This document shows, piece after piece, positions 18,002 through 29,382 of a DNA stretch of 64,000 nt (the first letter of the stretch is position 1; every line of letters begins with the position of its first letter). The notes under the pieces are model-generated. The model was not told the DNA's origin and made no database searches. It worked only from the letters and a program-made list of their open reading frames with translations. The stretch is from Verrucomicrobiaceae bacterium (GTDB lineage: Bacteria; Verrucomicrobiota; Verrucomicrobiia; Verrucomicrobiales; Akkermansiaceae). Location of the stretch: the NCBI GenBank assembly GCA_027491155.1, contig JAIXWR010000020.1, positions 1 to 64,000 of the forward strand, given 5' to 3'. The position numbers and the translations under genes were made by a program.

Positions 18002-18571
18002 CTACAGGAGCAAGGCCGCCATCGACTCCCGCGGGATCCGCGGTTTGCGGCCCTTGGCGTGGTCGTCGATCCAATGGACGAAGCGCTTGGCAATGATCCG
18101 GGCGAGTCCGTCCGCGCTGTAGCCGTCGGGATCGAGTTGCAGGGCTGAATCCGGGCAGCAGAGCTCGCAATGCGACAGCGCGACGCGGAAGACCCGCTTC
18201 ATGTCGGCGGTCGACTCGATCGCCCATTCGCCGGAAAGCACCGCCCCGCCGAGCGCGGCGATTGCGCGGACCATGCACTCGTAGTCGCAGCCGGAATCGA
18301 GGTCGACCCCCTTGCGTGCCGCCGCGGCGAAGATTGCCTTCCGCCAGTGGGGATCGCCCGCGAGCCCGCGGATCTCGTCGTGATCGAAGGCCCGGAAATG
18401 GCCTCCCGGGTGCCGCGCGGAGGCGTTGAGGTGTTCGCAGACATCGCGCCCGAGTTGGGAAATGTCGCAGCCGCAGGTCGCGCCGATGGCGAGCGAGCAG
18501 CTGGTTTCAGACTGTTTCAACCAATCGATCAGTCCGACCGGCTGCGTGGAATGTGGGGTTGGGCTTTTCAT
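18002..18571 (-). CDS. Cys-rich protein of unknown function
   Basis: 189 residues, no signal peptide or membrane segment. Cysteines cluster as ATCGCDIS (about residues 32-35), GCDYEC (about 94-99) and SHCELCCPD (about 133-139), which would suit metal binding. GGGGAGATGCC precedes the ATG at 18571, a good ribosome-binding site. It ends six bases from the convergent kinase-like gene. Not recognised. Confidence 0.65.
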   Translation of the reverse strand: MKSPTPHSTQPVGLIDWLKQSETSCSLAIGATCGCDISQLGRDVCEHLNASARHPGGHFRAFDHDEIRGLAGDPHWRKAIFAAAARKGVDLDSGCDYECMVRAIAALGGAVLSGEWAIESTADMKRVFRVALSHCELCCPDSALQLDPDGYSADGLARIIAKRFVHWIDDHAKGRKPRIPRESMAALLL

Positions 18572-18673
18572 GGCATCTCCCCTGTATCACCGCGGCATGC
18601 CGCTTGCCATCCCGCGGGCTGCCCGTTAGGGCGCGTATTCTCTTACGCATTGCCGTAGCATGCGGCGCCCGCC

Positions 18674-19114
18674 TCAGGGTTCCCCGATGTCCTCGTTCCA
18701 GACCTTGGGGTTTTCCCGGATAAAGCGGCGCATCAAGCCGAGGCAGGCCTCGCTTTGCAGCACCTCGAGCTGGACGCCGCGGCTCTTCAGCAGCTCCTCC
18801 TCGCCCATGAAGGTCAGGTTCTCGCCGATGACCACGCGGGGGATGCGGTAGAGCAGGATGGCGCCCGTGCACATCGGGCAGGGCGAGAGTGTGGTGTAGA
18901 GCGTGCACTCCCGGTAGATGTGGGCCGGCAAGCGGCCGGCGTTCTGCAGGGCGTCCATCTCGCCGTGGAGGATCGGGTTGCCCTGCTGCATCCGGCGGTT
19001 GTGCCCGCGGCCGAGGATGATGCCCTGGCGGACCAGCACGCTGCCGATCGGGACGCCTCCCTCGGCGAGGCCCGCGGTCGCTTCCGAGATGGCGGCTTGA
19101 AGAAACGGGTCCAT
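18674..19114 (-). CDS. Cytosine/nucleoside deaminase, FCY1-like
   Basis: 146 residues, cytidine-deaminase fold. Zinc ligands are His50 and Cys79/Cys82 with the proton shuttle Glu52 (ILHGEMDAL and LSPCPMCTGAI). The C terminus, with FIRENPKVWNEDIGEP, and the GENLTFMGEEELL segment follow yeast cytosine deaminase closely, more so than TadA or guanine deaminase. It would convert cytosine to uracil for pyrimidine salvage. A separate true TadA is present at 36657. Confidence 0.85.
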   Translation of the reverse strand: MDPFLQAAISEATAGLAEGGVPIGSVLVRQGIILGRGHNRRMQQGNPILHGEMDALQNAGRLPAHIYRECTLYTTLSPCPMCTGAILLYRIPRVVIGENLTFMGEEELLKSRGVQLEVLQSEACLGLMRRFIRENPKVWNEDIGEP

Positions 19115-19183
19115 GGGTGATAAGTTCTCCGGCCGGGCCGCGCCATCCGCGGTCTCCGCTGTTCACCCACCCTAGCGATTCCC

Positions 19184-20257
19184 ATGCCTAAAGTCCGACT
19201 TTCTGGAACCGTCACCGGCACCGACGACCCCGGCCGGGCGGTCCGCGCCAAGCTCCTCTACCTCCTCTTCAGCGCCGGCTGGGACATCTACAACTCCAAC
19301 GGCGACCAGCGGATCACGCTGTCCAACATCGAGCGCAAGATCATCGAGGCCGAAGCCTTCGTCTTCACGCCCGGCGCGACGCTGGAGGACATGTTCAAGG
19401 CGATCTCGATCTTCGTCGGCTACCAGACGCTCGACCGGAACCTCGCGGGCAAGCCGACGGTCATCCTCAACACCGACGCCTCCTGGAACCCGCTGTTCTC
19501 GGTGCTCGAACACCTCCAGCGGATGGGCACCATCAAGCAGGACCACCGCGACTACCTGCTGGCCGCGGACAGCCCGGAAGCGGTGCTGGAAACCCTCGAC
19601 CTGGTCCGCCGCCGCGGCATCCCGGATGCCGGACGCGAGAAGATCGGCGGCAGCCAGTCGGGTTCGTTCGACACCCCGCTGCCCGCCGACAACGAAGGCA
19701 ACGTCTGCGTCTTCTGCTCCGCGACGCTGGAGGATCCCGCCTACCTGGCCGATGGCGAGGAACTCGGACGGCAGCTCGCCTTGAACCGCCTCGGCTGCGT
19801 CTCGGGCGCCGGGCGCTCCGGCATCATGGGCGCGGTGGTCAAGGGATCGGTCGACGCCGGCGGCTGGACCGGCGGCTCGAACGTGCCGCACATCATCGAG
19901 CTGGAAGGCCTGCCCGACGGACTGTCGAGCTTCTGGCTGCGGCCCGACATCTACACCCGGATGGAGGTAATGATCCAGAACTCGGACGCCTTCGTGATCT
20001 TCCCCGGCGGAGCGGGGACGGTGCAGGAGATGCTCGCGCTGATGATCTTCAAGCACCAGAAGAACCCCCTGATGGCCGGCAAGCCGGTGGTCGTGTTCAA
20101 CCGCCGGGATGCCGGCGGGGTGCGCTTCTGGGACCCGCTGATCGAAATGCTCGGCGACCTCTGCCAGCCCGGGGATTTCTCCGTGGCGCAGGAGCTCGAT
20201 GAGATCCTGCCGGCCGTCCGGAGCGGGCTACCGGCCCGGCCCGTGCTGGCGGTCTAA
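19184..20257 (+). CDS. Tandem LOG-domain protein (cytokinin-riboside phosphoribohydrolase/lysine decarboxylase-like fold)
   Basis: 357 residues made of two Rossmann-like LOG units. The C-terminal unit has SGAGRSGIMGAVVKG and the signature PGGAGTVQEM, which are the intact substrate-binding motifs of nucleotide 5'-monophosphate phosphoribohydrolases. In the N-terminal unit the corresponding site reads PGATLEDMF, so it is probably catalytically altered. Characterised relatives hydrolyse AMP-type nucleotides. Divergent from the deaminase gene, 69 bases apart, possibly a shared nucleobase-salvage context. Confidence 0.8.
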   Translation: MPKVRLSGTVTGTDDPGRAVRAKLLYLLFSAGWDIYNSNGDQRITLSNIERKIIEAEAFVFTPGATLEDMFKAISIFVGYQTLDRNLAGKPTVILNTDASWNPLFSVLEHLQRMGTIKQDHRDYLLAADSPEAVLETLDLVRRRGIPDAGREKIGGSQSGSFDTPLPADNEGNVCVFCSATLEDPAYLADGEELGRQLALNRLGCVSGAGRSGIMGAVVKGSVDAGGWTGGSNVPHIIELEGLPDGLSSFWLRPDIYTRMEVMIQNSDAFVIFPGGAGTVQEMLALMIFKHQKNPLMAGKPVVVFNRRDAGGVRFWDPLIEMLGDLCQPGDFSVAQELDEILPAVRSGLPARPVLAV

Positions 20258-20318
20258 CAAGCAGATTGCCGCAACGGGGGATTGCCGAGGCCCTGCAGTG
20301 GTGGCAGTTTTCCCACAG

Positions 20319-21317
20319 ATGAAGCGTGCTTCACGAGAAGTTCCGGGATTTCCGGCCCGCCTGCTGGCAAGGGCCGCCGGGTGGCTCGTGGCCGCGCTTC
20401 TGCTCAGCCAGTGCGCCACGAACTACACGCTGGTGTCGAATCAGCCCGACGAAGCGGAGCGCCGCGAGACCTTCGGCTACCGGAAGTGGCTGCGCGCCGG
20501 CACCGAGCCCGAGACCGTGGTCATCGGCGTCCACGGCTTCTGCGGGGCGGCGATCGATTACGAGAATCTCGGCAAGCGGCTGCTCAAGGAACAGCCGGAG
20601 ACCGCGGTCTATGCCTACGAGGTCCGCGGCCAGGGCAGGGACCCGCTGAAGGAACGCCGGGGCGACATCGACGACCCGCGGCTCTGGTTCAGCGACCTGC
20701 ATCGCTTCACCGGGATGGTCCGCGAGCGCCACCCCGGCGCCCGCATCGTCTGGTTCGGCGAAAGCATGGGCGGCCTGATCATTTCCCACGCCTATCGCCA
20801 GGCCGTCGAGAAGGGCGAAGAGCCGCCCTGCGACGCGCTCGTCCTGTCCTCGCCGGTGGTCAAGATCCGCGACGACTTCCCGGCGTGGAAAAAGGAGCTG
20901 GTGCGCCAGGTTTCCCACATCGTCCCCACCGCCCGGGTCCCGCTCGAGGCGCTGGCCGGCGGCGAGGAGGTGCAAATGACCCACGACACCGTGCACTCCG
21001 AGCAGGCGGAGACGAATTCCTGGCACATCGAGAAGCACACGCTCCGGCTGCTGGTCAGCCTGGGCGACCTGATCGACGGGATGCCCGACTGTGCCAGGTC
21101 GTTCGGCGTCCCCACCCTGGTGCTGCACGGTGGAAAGGACTTCTTCACCAGCGCCGGCGACGTGAAGGCGTTCTACGGCTGCATCCCGAAGAAAGCCGGC
21201 CGCGAGCGGAAATTCTATCCCGACTCCTACCACCTGCTGATGTACGATGCCCAAAAGGACCGGGTTATCGGCGACGTCGAGCAGTGGCTGGAAGAGTTCC
21301 CCGGCGAGGCGAAATGA
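20319..21317 (+). CDS. Lipoprotein alpha/beta hydrolase (monoacylglycerol-lipase type)
   Basis: 332 residues. An N-terminal basic and hydrophobic stretch ends in a lipobox, LLLSQC, with Cys at about residue 29. GVHGFCGAAIDYENL and the nucleophile elbow GESMGGLI are followed by HGGKDFFTS and a C-terminal YHLLMYD histidine, completing a Ser-Asp-His triad typical of Hydrolase_4/lysophospholipases. It is probably anchored to the outer membrane. Start at ATG 20319; the longer frame upstream overlaps the LOG gene. Confidence 0.82.
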   Translation: MKRASREVPGFPARLLARAAGWLVAALLLSQCATNYTLVSNQPDEAERRETFGYRKWLRAGTEPETVVIGVHGFCGAAIDYENLGKRLLKEQPETAVYAYEVRGQGRDPLKERRGDIDDPRLWFSDLHRFTGMVRERHPGARIVWFGESMGGLIISHAYRQAVEKGEEPPCDALVLSSPVVKIRDDFPAWKKELVRQVSHIVPTARVPLEALAGGEEVQMTHDTVHSEQAETNSWHIEKHTLRLLVSLGDLIDGMPDCARSFGVPTLVLHGGKDFFTSAGDVKAFYGCIPKKAGRERKFYPDSYHLLMYDAQKDRVIGDVEQWLEEFPGEAK

Positions 21318-21387
21318 GGCCCGGGCGCGGCCCCCGCTTCTCCGTTGCAATGCCGCCGGGCCTGAGCCATCGTCCCGCCCGTTGCCC

Positions 21388-21684
21388 ATGACTCGACTCC
21401 TCGGTGCCCTGGTTTTAGCCTGCCTCGCGACCGCCTGCGCGCCCAAGGCGACGGAGGTCGCGGAAGAACCCGTCACCCCGCCGAAGCGGAACGAAAAGCC
21501 GGCCGCCACCGCGACCGACGTGCCGCCGGAGATGCCCCGCGTGGTCAATCCCGACGGCATGCAGATTCCGGACATCGTCGGCAAGCTGCCCGACCGCAAG
21601 GACATGACCCCCACCGCCCCTCCGGCCACCGGCGGAGCCGTGATTGCCACCCCGCCCGAGCCGCAAAAGCCGGTCAACGAATGA
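21388..21684 (+). CDS. Small proline-rich lipoprotein
   Basis: 98 residues. The signal MTRLLGALVLACLATAC ends in a lipobox (LATAC, Cys17). The rest is Pro/Glu/Thr-rich and likely unstructured, with no motif. Probably follows the lipase gene on one transcript. Its end overlaps the convergent gene by 11 bases. Confidence 0.62.
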   Translation: MTRLLGALVLACLATACAPKATEVAEEPVTPPKRNEKPAATATDVPPEMPRVVNPDGMQIPDIVGKLPDRKDMTPTAPPATGGAVIATPPEPQKPVNE

Positions 21685-22033
21685 TCACCCGCACCCCGCC
21701 GGACGGCCGGGTGAAATGGAACGAGGAAGAGGGGTAGGAGCGGCAGTGGAAGGAAGCTCCGCTCCGGTAAACGGGCCGCAACCCGCTCCAGTAGCCCCAG
21801 GCCGGCCAATCGTACGAAACACGGCCCCGCGGCCGGTAGTCGCCGCGCAGCGCCCGGTCGCGGCGCTCCTCGCGGGCCACCCACTGCGGGACGAAGGGAG
21901 CCGGCGCCTTCTTCTCCGCCGCCGGGCCGTCGACCCAGGCGACCTTGCCTTTGGCATCGTACCAGACCGTGCCTTCGACCTCGCCGGCACGGGCCGCGGC
22001 AGCGAGCAGCAGGAAAAGGATCGGCTTCATCAT
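21674..22033 (-). CDS. Small secreted protein of unknown function
   Basis: 119 residues with a signal peptide (MMKPILFLLLAAAARAG). The mature part is rich in Arg, Trp and Tyr (WPAWGYWSGLRPVYRSG) with a serine/arginine tail. Start at the MM pair, 22033. Overlaps the lipoprotein gene's end. Function unknown. Confidence 0.55.
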   Translation of the reverse strand: MMKPILFLLLAAAARAGEVEGTVWYDAKGKVAWVDGPAAEKKAPAPFVPQWVAREERRDRALRGDYRPRGRVSYDWPAWGYWSGLRPVYRSGASFHCRSYPSSSFHFTRPSGGVRVIIR

Positions 22034-22087
22034 GCTGCCAACATGACCCCGAATCCTCCGGGTGGCAAGCGGCCGCAATGCTCCCGG

Positions 22088-22174
22088 TCAGCGCCAGCTT
22101 TCGATGACCAGACCGTCGATCCGCTCGAAGCCGTCGAGGTTCGAAGCGGGGTCAGCTTCGAGCATGAGGCTCAT
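22088..22174 (-). pseudogene. vapC toxin with internal deletion, 28 codons left
   Basis: The frame starts at the ATG overlapping the vapB stop (ATGA), as in intact vapBC pairs. It reads MSLML, the beginning of a VapC, and then passes after a few residues to FERIDGLVIESWR, a typical VapC C-terminal strand, before TGA at 22088. The PIN-domain centre with the catalytic acids is missing. About 100 codons have been lost, apparently in frame, since both ends still read in one frame. Confidence 0.6.
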
Positions 22175-22407
22175 CGCGGCTTCTCTCGGGAACCCGGCGT
22201 CTCCCGGGAGAAGTCTTCGCGGTCAATGTGGATCTCCTCGAAGAAACCCTCCGGCCACGATTCCGGCGGCGCTTCCTCAATCACCACCCGCAGGCCTTCG
22301 CGGCGAATATTCACCTCGCCGCACGGCAACTCGAAGCCCGACGGCAGCCTGACCGCAAGGAAGTTTCCGGACCTGAAGACCTTCGTTTTCACGAAAGCGG
22401 TATCCAC
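22171..22407 (-). CDS. vapB: VapB/VagC-type antitoxin (SpoVT-AbrB fold)
   Basis: 78 residues from GTG 22407. VKTKVFRSGNFLAVRLP is the swapped-hairpin DNA-binding domain of VapB/VagC antitoxins, and the acidic C-terminal part (EEIHIDREDF) is the usual toxin-binding tail. The gene is intact although the toxin is deleted, so it is an orphan antitoxin that may still autoregulate or protect against related toxins. Confidence 0.75.
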   Translation of the reverse strand: MDTAFVKTKVFRSGNFLAVRLPSGFELPCGEVNIRREGLRVVIEEAPPESWPEGFFEEIHIDREDFSRETPGSREKPR

Positions 22408-22431
22408 CGTGTTGACATCCCTTGCAAGGTC

Positions 22432-25896
<3,465 letters not shown>

Positions 25897-25946
25897 CGCG
25901 CGGGGAAACTCTGGACGGGGCGGGGCAAGAGGGCAAGCCGTCGCCC

Positions 25947-27158
25947 TCAAAGCGCGTGGGCGTCGCGGTGACGGAGGACGGGATCGCCGGGCGCGGAGGG
26001 ATGGCAAAGCCGGGTGATCAGGTCGTGCCAGGCGTCGTGGCCCTTGAGGATCTCCACCTCGATGCGGAGGAAATAGACCGGCACCGTCTGTTCCTTCGGC
26101 CGGGGGAAGCGGACGGCGTCCTTTTCGGTGGTGACGACGAGTTCCATGTCGCGCTCGATGCAGCGCTGCATGAACTTGTCGATCTCCTTGCGCGAGAAGC
26201 GGTGGTGGTCGCCGAAGCGGCGGCGGATTTCGACGCGGGCGCCGAGCTTTTCCAAGCTGGACTCGAAGCCTTCCGGCACGGCGATGCCGCTGATGGCGGC
26301 GGTCCATTTGTCCTTCAGGAATTCGAGCGGCTGGCGCTCGCCGGTGAAGGCTTCCTCGAGGTAGCGCGGGCCGTGGGTGCACTCGATGATCGGCGCGACG
26401 CGGTTGTAGCGGCGGAGCTTTTCAATGAGGGCGTCGTTCGGCGTGCCGTCGCACTTGGTGATGAGGATGTAGCTGGCGCGGCAGAGGTTGCGCGGCGGTT
26501 CGCGCAGGGTGCCGCGGGGCAGCAGGGCGCCGGTGCCGAAGGGCGCGCTGCGGTCGACCAGCACGATGTCGATGGCGTGGGAGAGGTGGAGGTACTGCAG
26601 GCCGTCGTCGAGCAGCAGGGTGTCGGCGCCGAGCTGGCCGACGGCGAAGCGGCCGCCCTTGACGCGGTCCTTGTCGACCACCACCGCGACGCCGTCGAGG
26701 TTGCGGGCGAGCATGAAGGGCTCGTCGCCGGCGAATTTCGAATCGAGCAGCAGGGCGCGGCCGGTGGAGACCAGCTTGGGCATCTGGTCGGCGGGAAACT
26801 TCGTGCCGTCCTTGGCCTTCCAGTTCTGGGGATCCTTCAGGCGGCGGCTCTTGTAACCGCGGGAGAGGATGGCGACGCGGCGGCCTTCGTCGCGCAGGGT
26901 GCGGGAGAGCAGTTCGACCACGGGGGTCTTGCCGGTGCCGCCGACGGTCAGGTTGCCGATGCTGACGACCAGGGTGCCGAGGTGGTGCTGCTGCTTCCAG
27001 CGCTTGCGGAAGACCAGCAGGCGGGTCTGGACGACCACCCGGTAGACGCCGGACAGCGCGCTCATGGCGAGTCGCATCATCCCGGCGCGGAAGCCCTTGG
27101 CGCGGCCGAAGATCACGTCGGCGCCCCAGACTTCGAGCTCGGCCAAGGTTTCCTTCAT
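25947..27158 (-). CDS. lpxK: Tetraacyldisaccharide 4'-kinase
   Basis: 403 residues. Phosphorylates the 4' position of the lipid A precursor at the inner membrane. An N-terminal membrane-associated helix precedes the P-loop [31 protein letters not shown] and [11 protein letters not shown] are the further family motifs. Presence implies a lipid A outer membrane. Start at ATG 27158. Its leader holds a family B heptad array, and rph is divergent. Confidence 0.93.
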   Translation of the reverse strand: MKETLAELEVWGADVIFGRAKGFRAGMMRLAMSALSGVYRVVVQTRLLVFRKRWKQQHHLGTLVVSIGNLTVGGTGKTPVVELLSRTLRDEGRRVAILSRGYKSRRLKDPQNWKAKDGTKFPADQMPKLVSTGRALLLDSKFAGDEPFMLARNLDGVAVVVDKDRVKGGRFAVGQLGADTLLLDDGLQYLHLSHAIDIVLVDRSAPFGTGALLPRGTLREPPRNLCRASYILITKCDGTPNDALIEKLRRYNRVAPIIECTHGPRYLEEAFTGERQPLEFLKDKWTAAISGIAVPEGFESSLEKLGARVEIRRRFGDHHRFSRKEIDKFMQRCIERDMELVVTTEKDAVRFPRPKEQTVPVYFLRIEVEILKGHDAWHDLITRLCHPSAPGDPVLRHRDAHAL

Positions 27159-27189
27159 CGGCGCGGCCAGCGGAACCCGGAAGGGGGAA

Positions 27190-27222
27190 AGACGCAAGAC
27201 TTGAAGACACGGGAGGCAAGAC
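27190..27222 (-). repeat. Heptad leader array, family B (GTCTTGA), before lpxK
   Basis: Read on the lpxK strand: GGTCTTGCC, then GTGTCTTCAAGTCTTGCGTC. Units of GTCTTGM spaced by about seven bases. It lies in the 69-base gap between lpxK and rph and is pyrimidine-rich on the lpxK sense strand. The same family occurs between thrB and purE. Confidence 0.6.
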
Positions 27223-27227
27223 CTTGA

Positions 27228-28022
27228 ATGCCTTTCATGTCTTCACCCCGCCACGACGGCCGCGCGCCGGACCAGCTCCGCCCGATTTCCTTCATCCCCC
27301 ACGTGGCGCCCCATGCGGCGGGCTCGGTGCTGGTGTCCTTCGGGAACACCCGCGTGATTTGCGCCGCGACTGTCATCGAGGACGTCCCGCGCTGGATGAA
27401 GGCGCAGCGGGTGGAAGGCGGCTGGCTGACGGCGGAATACAGCATGCTGCCGTATTGCACACTGGAGCGGAAGGACCGGGACATCTCACGCGGCAAGCTC
27501 GACGGGCGCTCGTCGGAAATCCAGCGGCTGATCGGCCGCTCGCTGCGGGCGGTGACGGACCTGAAAAAGATCGGCCAGCGGACGATCTGGGTGGACTGCG
27601 ACGTCCTGCAGGCCGACGGCGGGACGCGGACGGCCTCGATCACCGGCGGCTGCGTCGCGCTGGCGATCGCGCTGAACGGCCTGATGGCGGCCGGCAAGCT
27701 GAAGGCCTTCCCGCTGAACAAGCTGGTTTCGGCCGTATCCGCCGGGGTGGTGGACGGCCAGCCGGTGCTGGACCTGGACTATGTCGAGGACAAGGGCGCG
27801 GCGGTGGATTTCAACGTGGTGATGACCGAAAGCGGCGAGTTCGTGGAGGTCCAGGGCAGCGGCGAGGAAGCGGTGTTTTCCGGCGGGGAAATGACGGCCA
27901 TGCTGGAACTGGCGACCAAGGGCTGCCGGGAGCTCGTGGCCTTGCAAAAGCAGGCGATCCTGGCCGCGGACCGGCCGAGCGGCGACTCGCTGGCCTCGCT
28001 GGCGGCGGCGTTCGCCCGCTGA
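27228..28022 (+). CDS. rph: Ribonuclease PH
   Basis: 264 residues. A phosphate-dependent 3'-5' exoribonuclease that trims tRNA 3' ends, acting as a hexamer. Motifs are the N-terminal RAPDQLRPISF, SVLVSFGNTRVICAATV, GWLTAEYSMLP, and GGTRTASITGGCVAL around the phosphate site; the C-terminal EVQGSGEEAVFS is also standard. GGGAGG at 27211 supports ATG 27228; ATG 27237 is an alternative. Divergent from lpxK. Confidence 0.93.
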   Translation: MPFMSSPRHDGRAPDQLRPISFIPHVAPHAAGSVLVSFGNTRVICAATVIEDVPRWMKAQRVEGGWLTAEYSMLPYCTLERKDRDISRGKLDGRSSEIQRLIGRSLRAVTDLKKIGQRTIWVDCDVLQADGGTRTASITGGCVALAIALNGLMAAGKLKAFPLNKLVSAVSAGVVDGQPVLDLDYVEDKGAAVDFNVVMTESGEFVEVQGSGEEAVFSGGEMTAMLELATKGCRELVALQKQAILAADRPSGDSLASLAAAFAR

Positions 28023-28080
28023 CCCGCAGGCACCATGATTCTTCTTGCAGCCGCAGGGGACGGGCGTAGCCTTTCCTAAG

Positions 28081-28141
28081 CCCGGGACGTTCCAACGACG
28101 CCCCCGGGATCATAAAAAAGAAGGGGTCGCAAGGCCCCGGC
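28081..28141 (+). promoter_or_regulatory. Two hairpins in the leader of the pseudopilin gene
   Basis: CCCGGG at 28081-28086 pairs with CCCGGG at 28103-28108. A second compact hairpin, GGGGTC-GCAA-GGCCCC (28123-28138), has a GNRA tetraloop. It is followed by an A-rich, unstructured stretch to the ATG at 28170 without a Shine-Dalgarno sequence. This may be a stabilising 5' UTR or a weak end of rph transcription. Confidence 0.35.
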
Positions 28142-28169
28142 CATAAACAACAAGATAGAAACCAAAAAC

Positions 28170-28877
28170 ATGAAAACCAATCGCCAGCATCGCGGCGGCT
28201 TCACCCTGGTGGAGCTGCTCGTGGTGATCGTGATCATCGCGGCCCTCGCGGGTCTCGCGCTGCCCACGATCATGAAGAACAAGTCGGTGGCCGACCGCAC
28301 GGAGGCCATCAGCAACGCCCGTCAGATCGGACTCAACCTGTTCTCGTTCGACGAGGAATACGGCAGCTTCCCCGGCAACGACACCGCGGAAGACGTCAAG
28401 GAAACCACCGGCACCGCGCTCGATTTCGGCGGGAGCTTCTCCAACGACTACTTCCGGCAGCTGATCGCGACCGTGGGCAAGTCGGAGAAGATCTTCTGGG
28501 CCAAGACCCCCTACTCGAAGAAGAAGCCCGACGACGTCATCGAGCCCGGCAAGGCGCTCGAAGCCGGCGAAGTCGGCTTCGGCTACGTGATGGCCAACCA
28601 GACCGAAGGCCAGTCCTCGAGCGGCGAGCCCAGCCGCCCCGTGGTGGTGACCCCGCTCTACAAGGCCGGCACGAACTGGGAGTTCGACCCCGAGGCCTTC
28701 GGTGAGAAGGCGATCATCCTCCGCCTCGACCAGAGCGCGACCGCCGAGACGATCCGTACCGACAACCGCTACGTGAACATCGGTGAAGGCCGCTTCCTCC
28801 AAACCACCGGCGACAACACCCCCTGGGGTGCCGACCTGAACCCGATCCTGCGCGGGCCGCAGACCAAGGGCCAGTAA
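28170..28877 (+). CDS. Type II secretion/type IV pilin-like prepilin (PulG-type)
   Basis: 235 residues. The class III signal is MKTNRQHRGG followed by FTLVELLVVIVIIAALAGLALP; prepilin peptidase would cut after Gly10, and Glu5 of the mature protein is present. The soluble domain contains GYGSFPGNDTAEDV-like segments common in the many pseudopilins of this phylum. No assembly ATPase or platform gene is nearby, so this is one of the usual solitary pseudopilins. A strong terminator follows, so it is monocistronic. Confidence 0.88.
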   Translation: MKTNRQHRGGFTLVELLVVIVIIAALAGLALPTIMKNKSVADRTEAISNARQIGLNLFSFDEEYGSFPGNDTAEDVKETTGTALDFGGSFSNDYFRQLIATVGKSEKIFWAKTPYSKKKPDDVIEPGKALEAGEVGFGYVMANQTEGQSSSGEPSRPVVVTPLYKAGTNWEFDPEAFGEKAIILRLDQSATAETIRTDNRYVNIGEGRFLQTTGDNTPWGADLNPILRGPQTKGQ

Positions 28878-28910
28878 GCCGTCCCGGGTGAGTCCACCCG
28901 TCCGATTCCA

Positions 28911-28945
28911 AGCCGGGAGGTCCGCAAGGGCCTCCCGGTTTTTTG
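28911..28945 (+). terminator. Rho-independent terminator after the pseudopilin gene
   Basis: CCGGGAGG (28913-28920) pairs with CCTCCCGG (28931-28938), followed by six T. Confidence 0.88.
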
Positions 28946-28983
28946 TTGCCCGGATGCCCGGCCCGGACGAGGGATGGCGCGTG

Positions 28984-29382
28984 ATGACCGAGACGCCTTC
29001 CCGCTCCTTCCTTCCCTACCCCGCCTCCACCCTGAGCCCGCGGATCGTCCCGACGGATCTCAGCTCGTTCAAGTCGCGCGGGATTTCCGAAGTGGAGCGG
29101 GACCTCCAGCAGAAGCTGGTGGAGCTGCGGGAGCAGTATTTGAAGGCGATCGACCACTTCAACTGGAACAAGCTGGTCTACGAGGCGCAGATCCAGTTCG
29201 AGCCGGTGGTGGGCGAAACCTATCACCTCTACCAGTCCGGCGGGCGGCGGATGCTGTCGATGATCGCGCCCGACCAGTGGGCGATGCGCCATCTGGCGAC
29301 CTTCCGGCTGAACGTGGACCGGCAGTGGCAGCTGGTGTCCACCGGCGAAGGGGTGGACCCGCGGAGCCTGTTCAACGACTGA
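28984..29382 (+). CDS. DUF2452-like protein
   Basis: 132 residues, cytosolic. The order of motifs, RSFLPYPASTLSPRI, a central coiled-coil segment (EVERDLQQKLVELREQYL), then FEPVVGETYHLYQSGG and LSMIAPDQWA, fits the DUF2452 family as I know it; no function is established. ATG 28984 is chosen, preceded by GAGGGATGG. Overlaps the convergent phosphatase gene by 11 bases. Confidence 0.65.
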   Translation: MTETPSRSFLPYPASTLSPRIVPTDLSSFKSRGISEVERDLQQKLVELREQYLKAIDHFNWNKLVYEAQIQFEPVVGETYHLYQSGGRRMLSMIAPDQWAMRHLATFRLNVDRQWQLVSTGEGVDPRSLFND

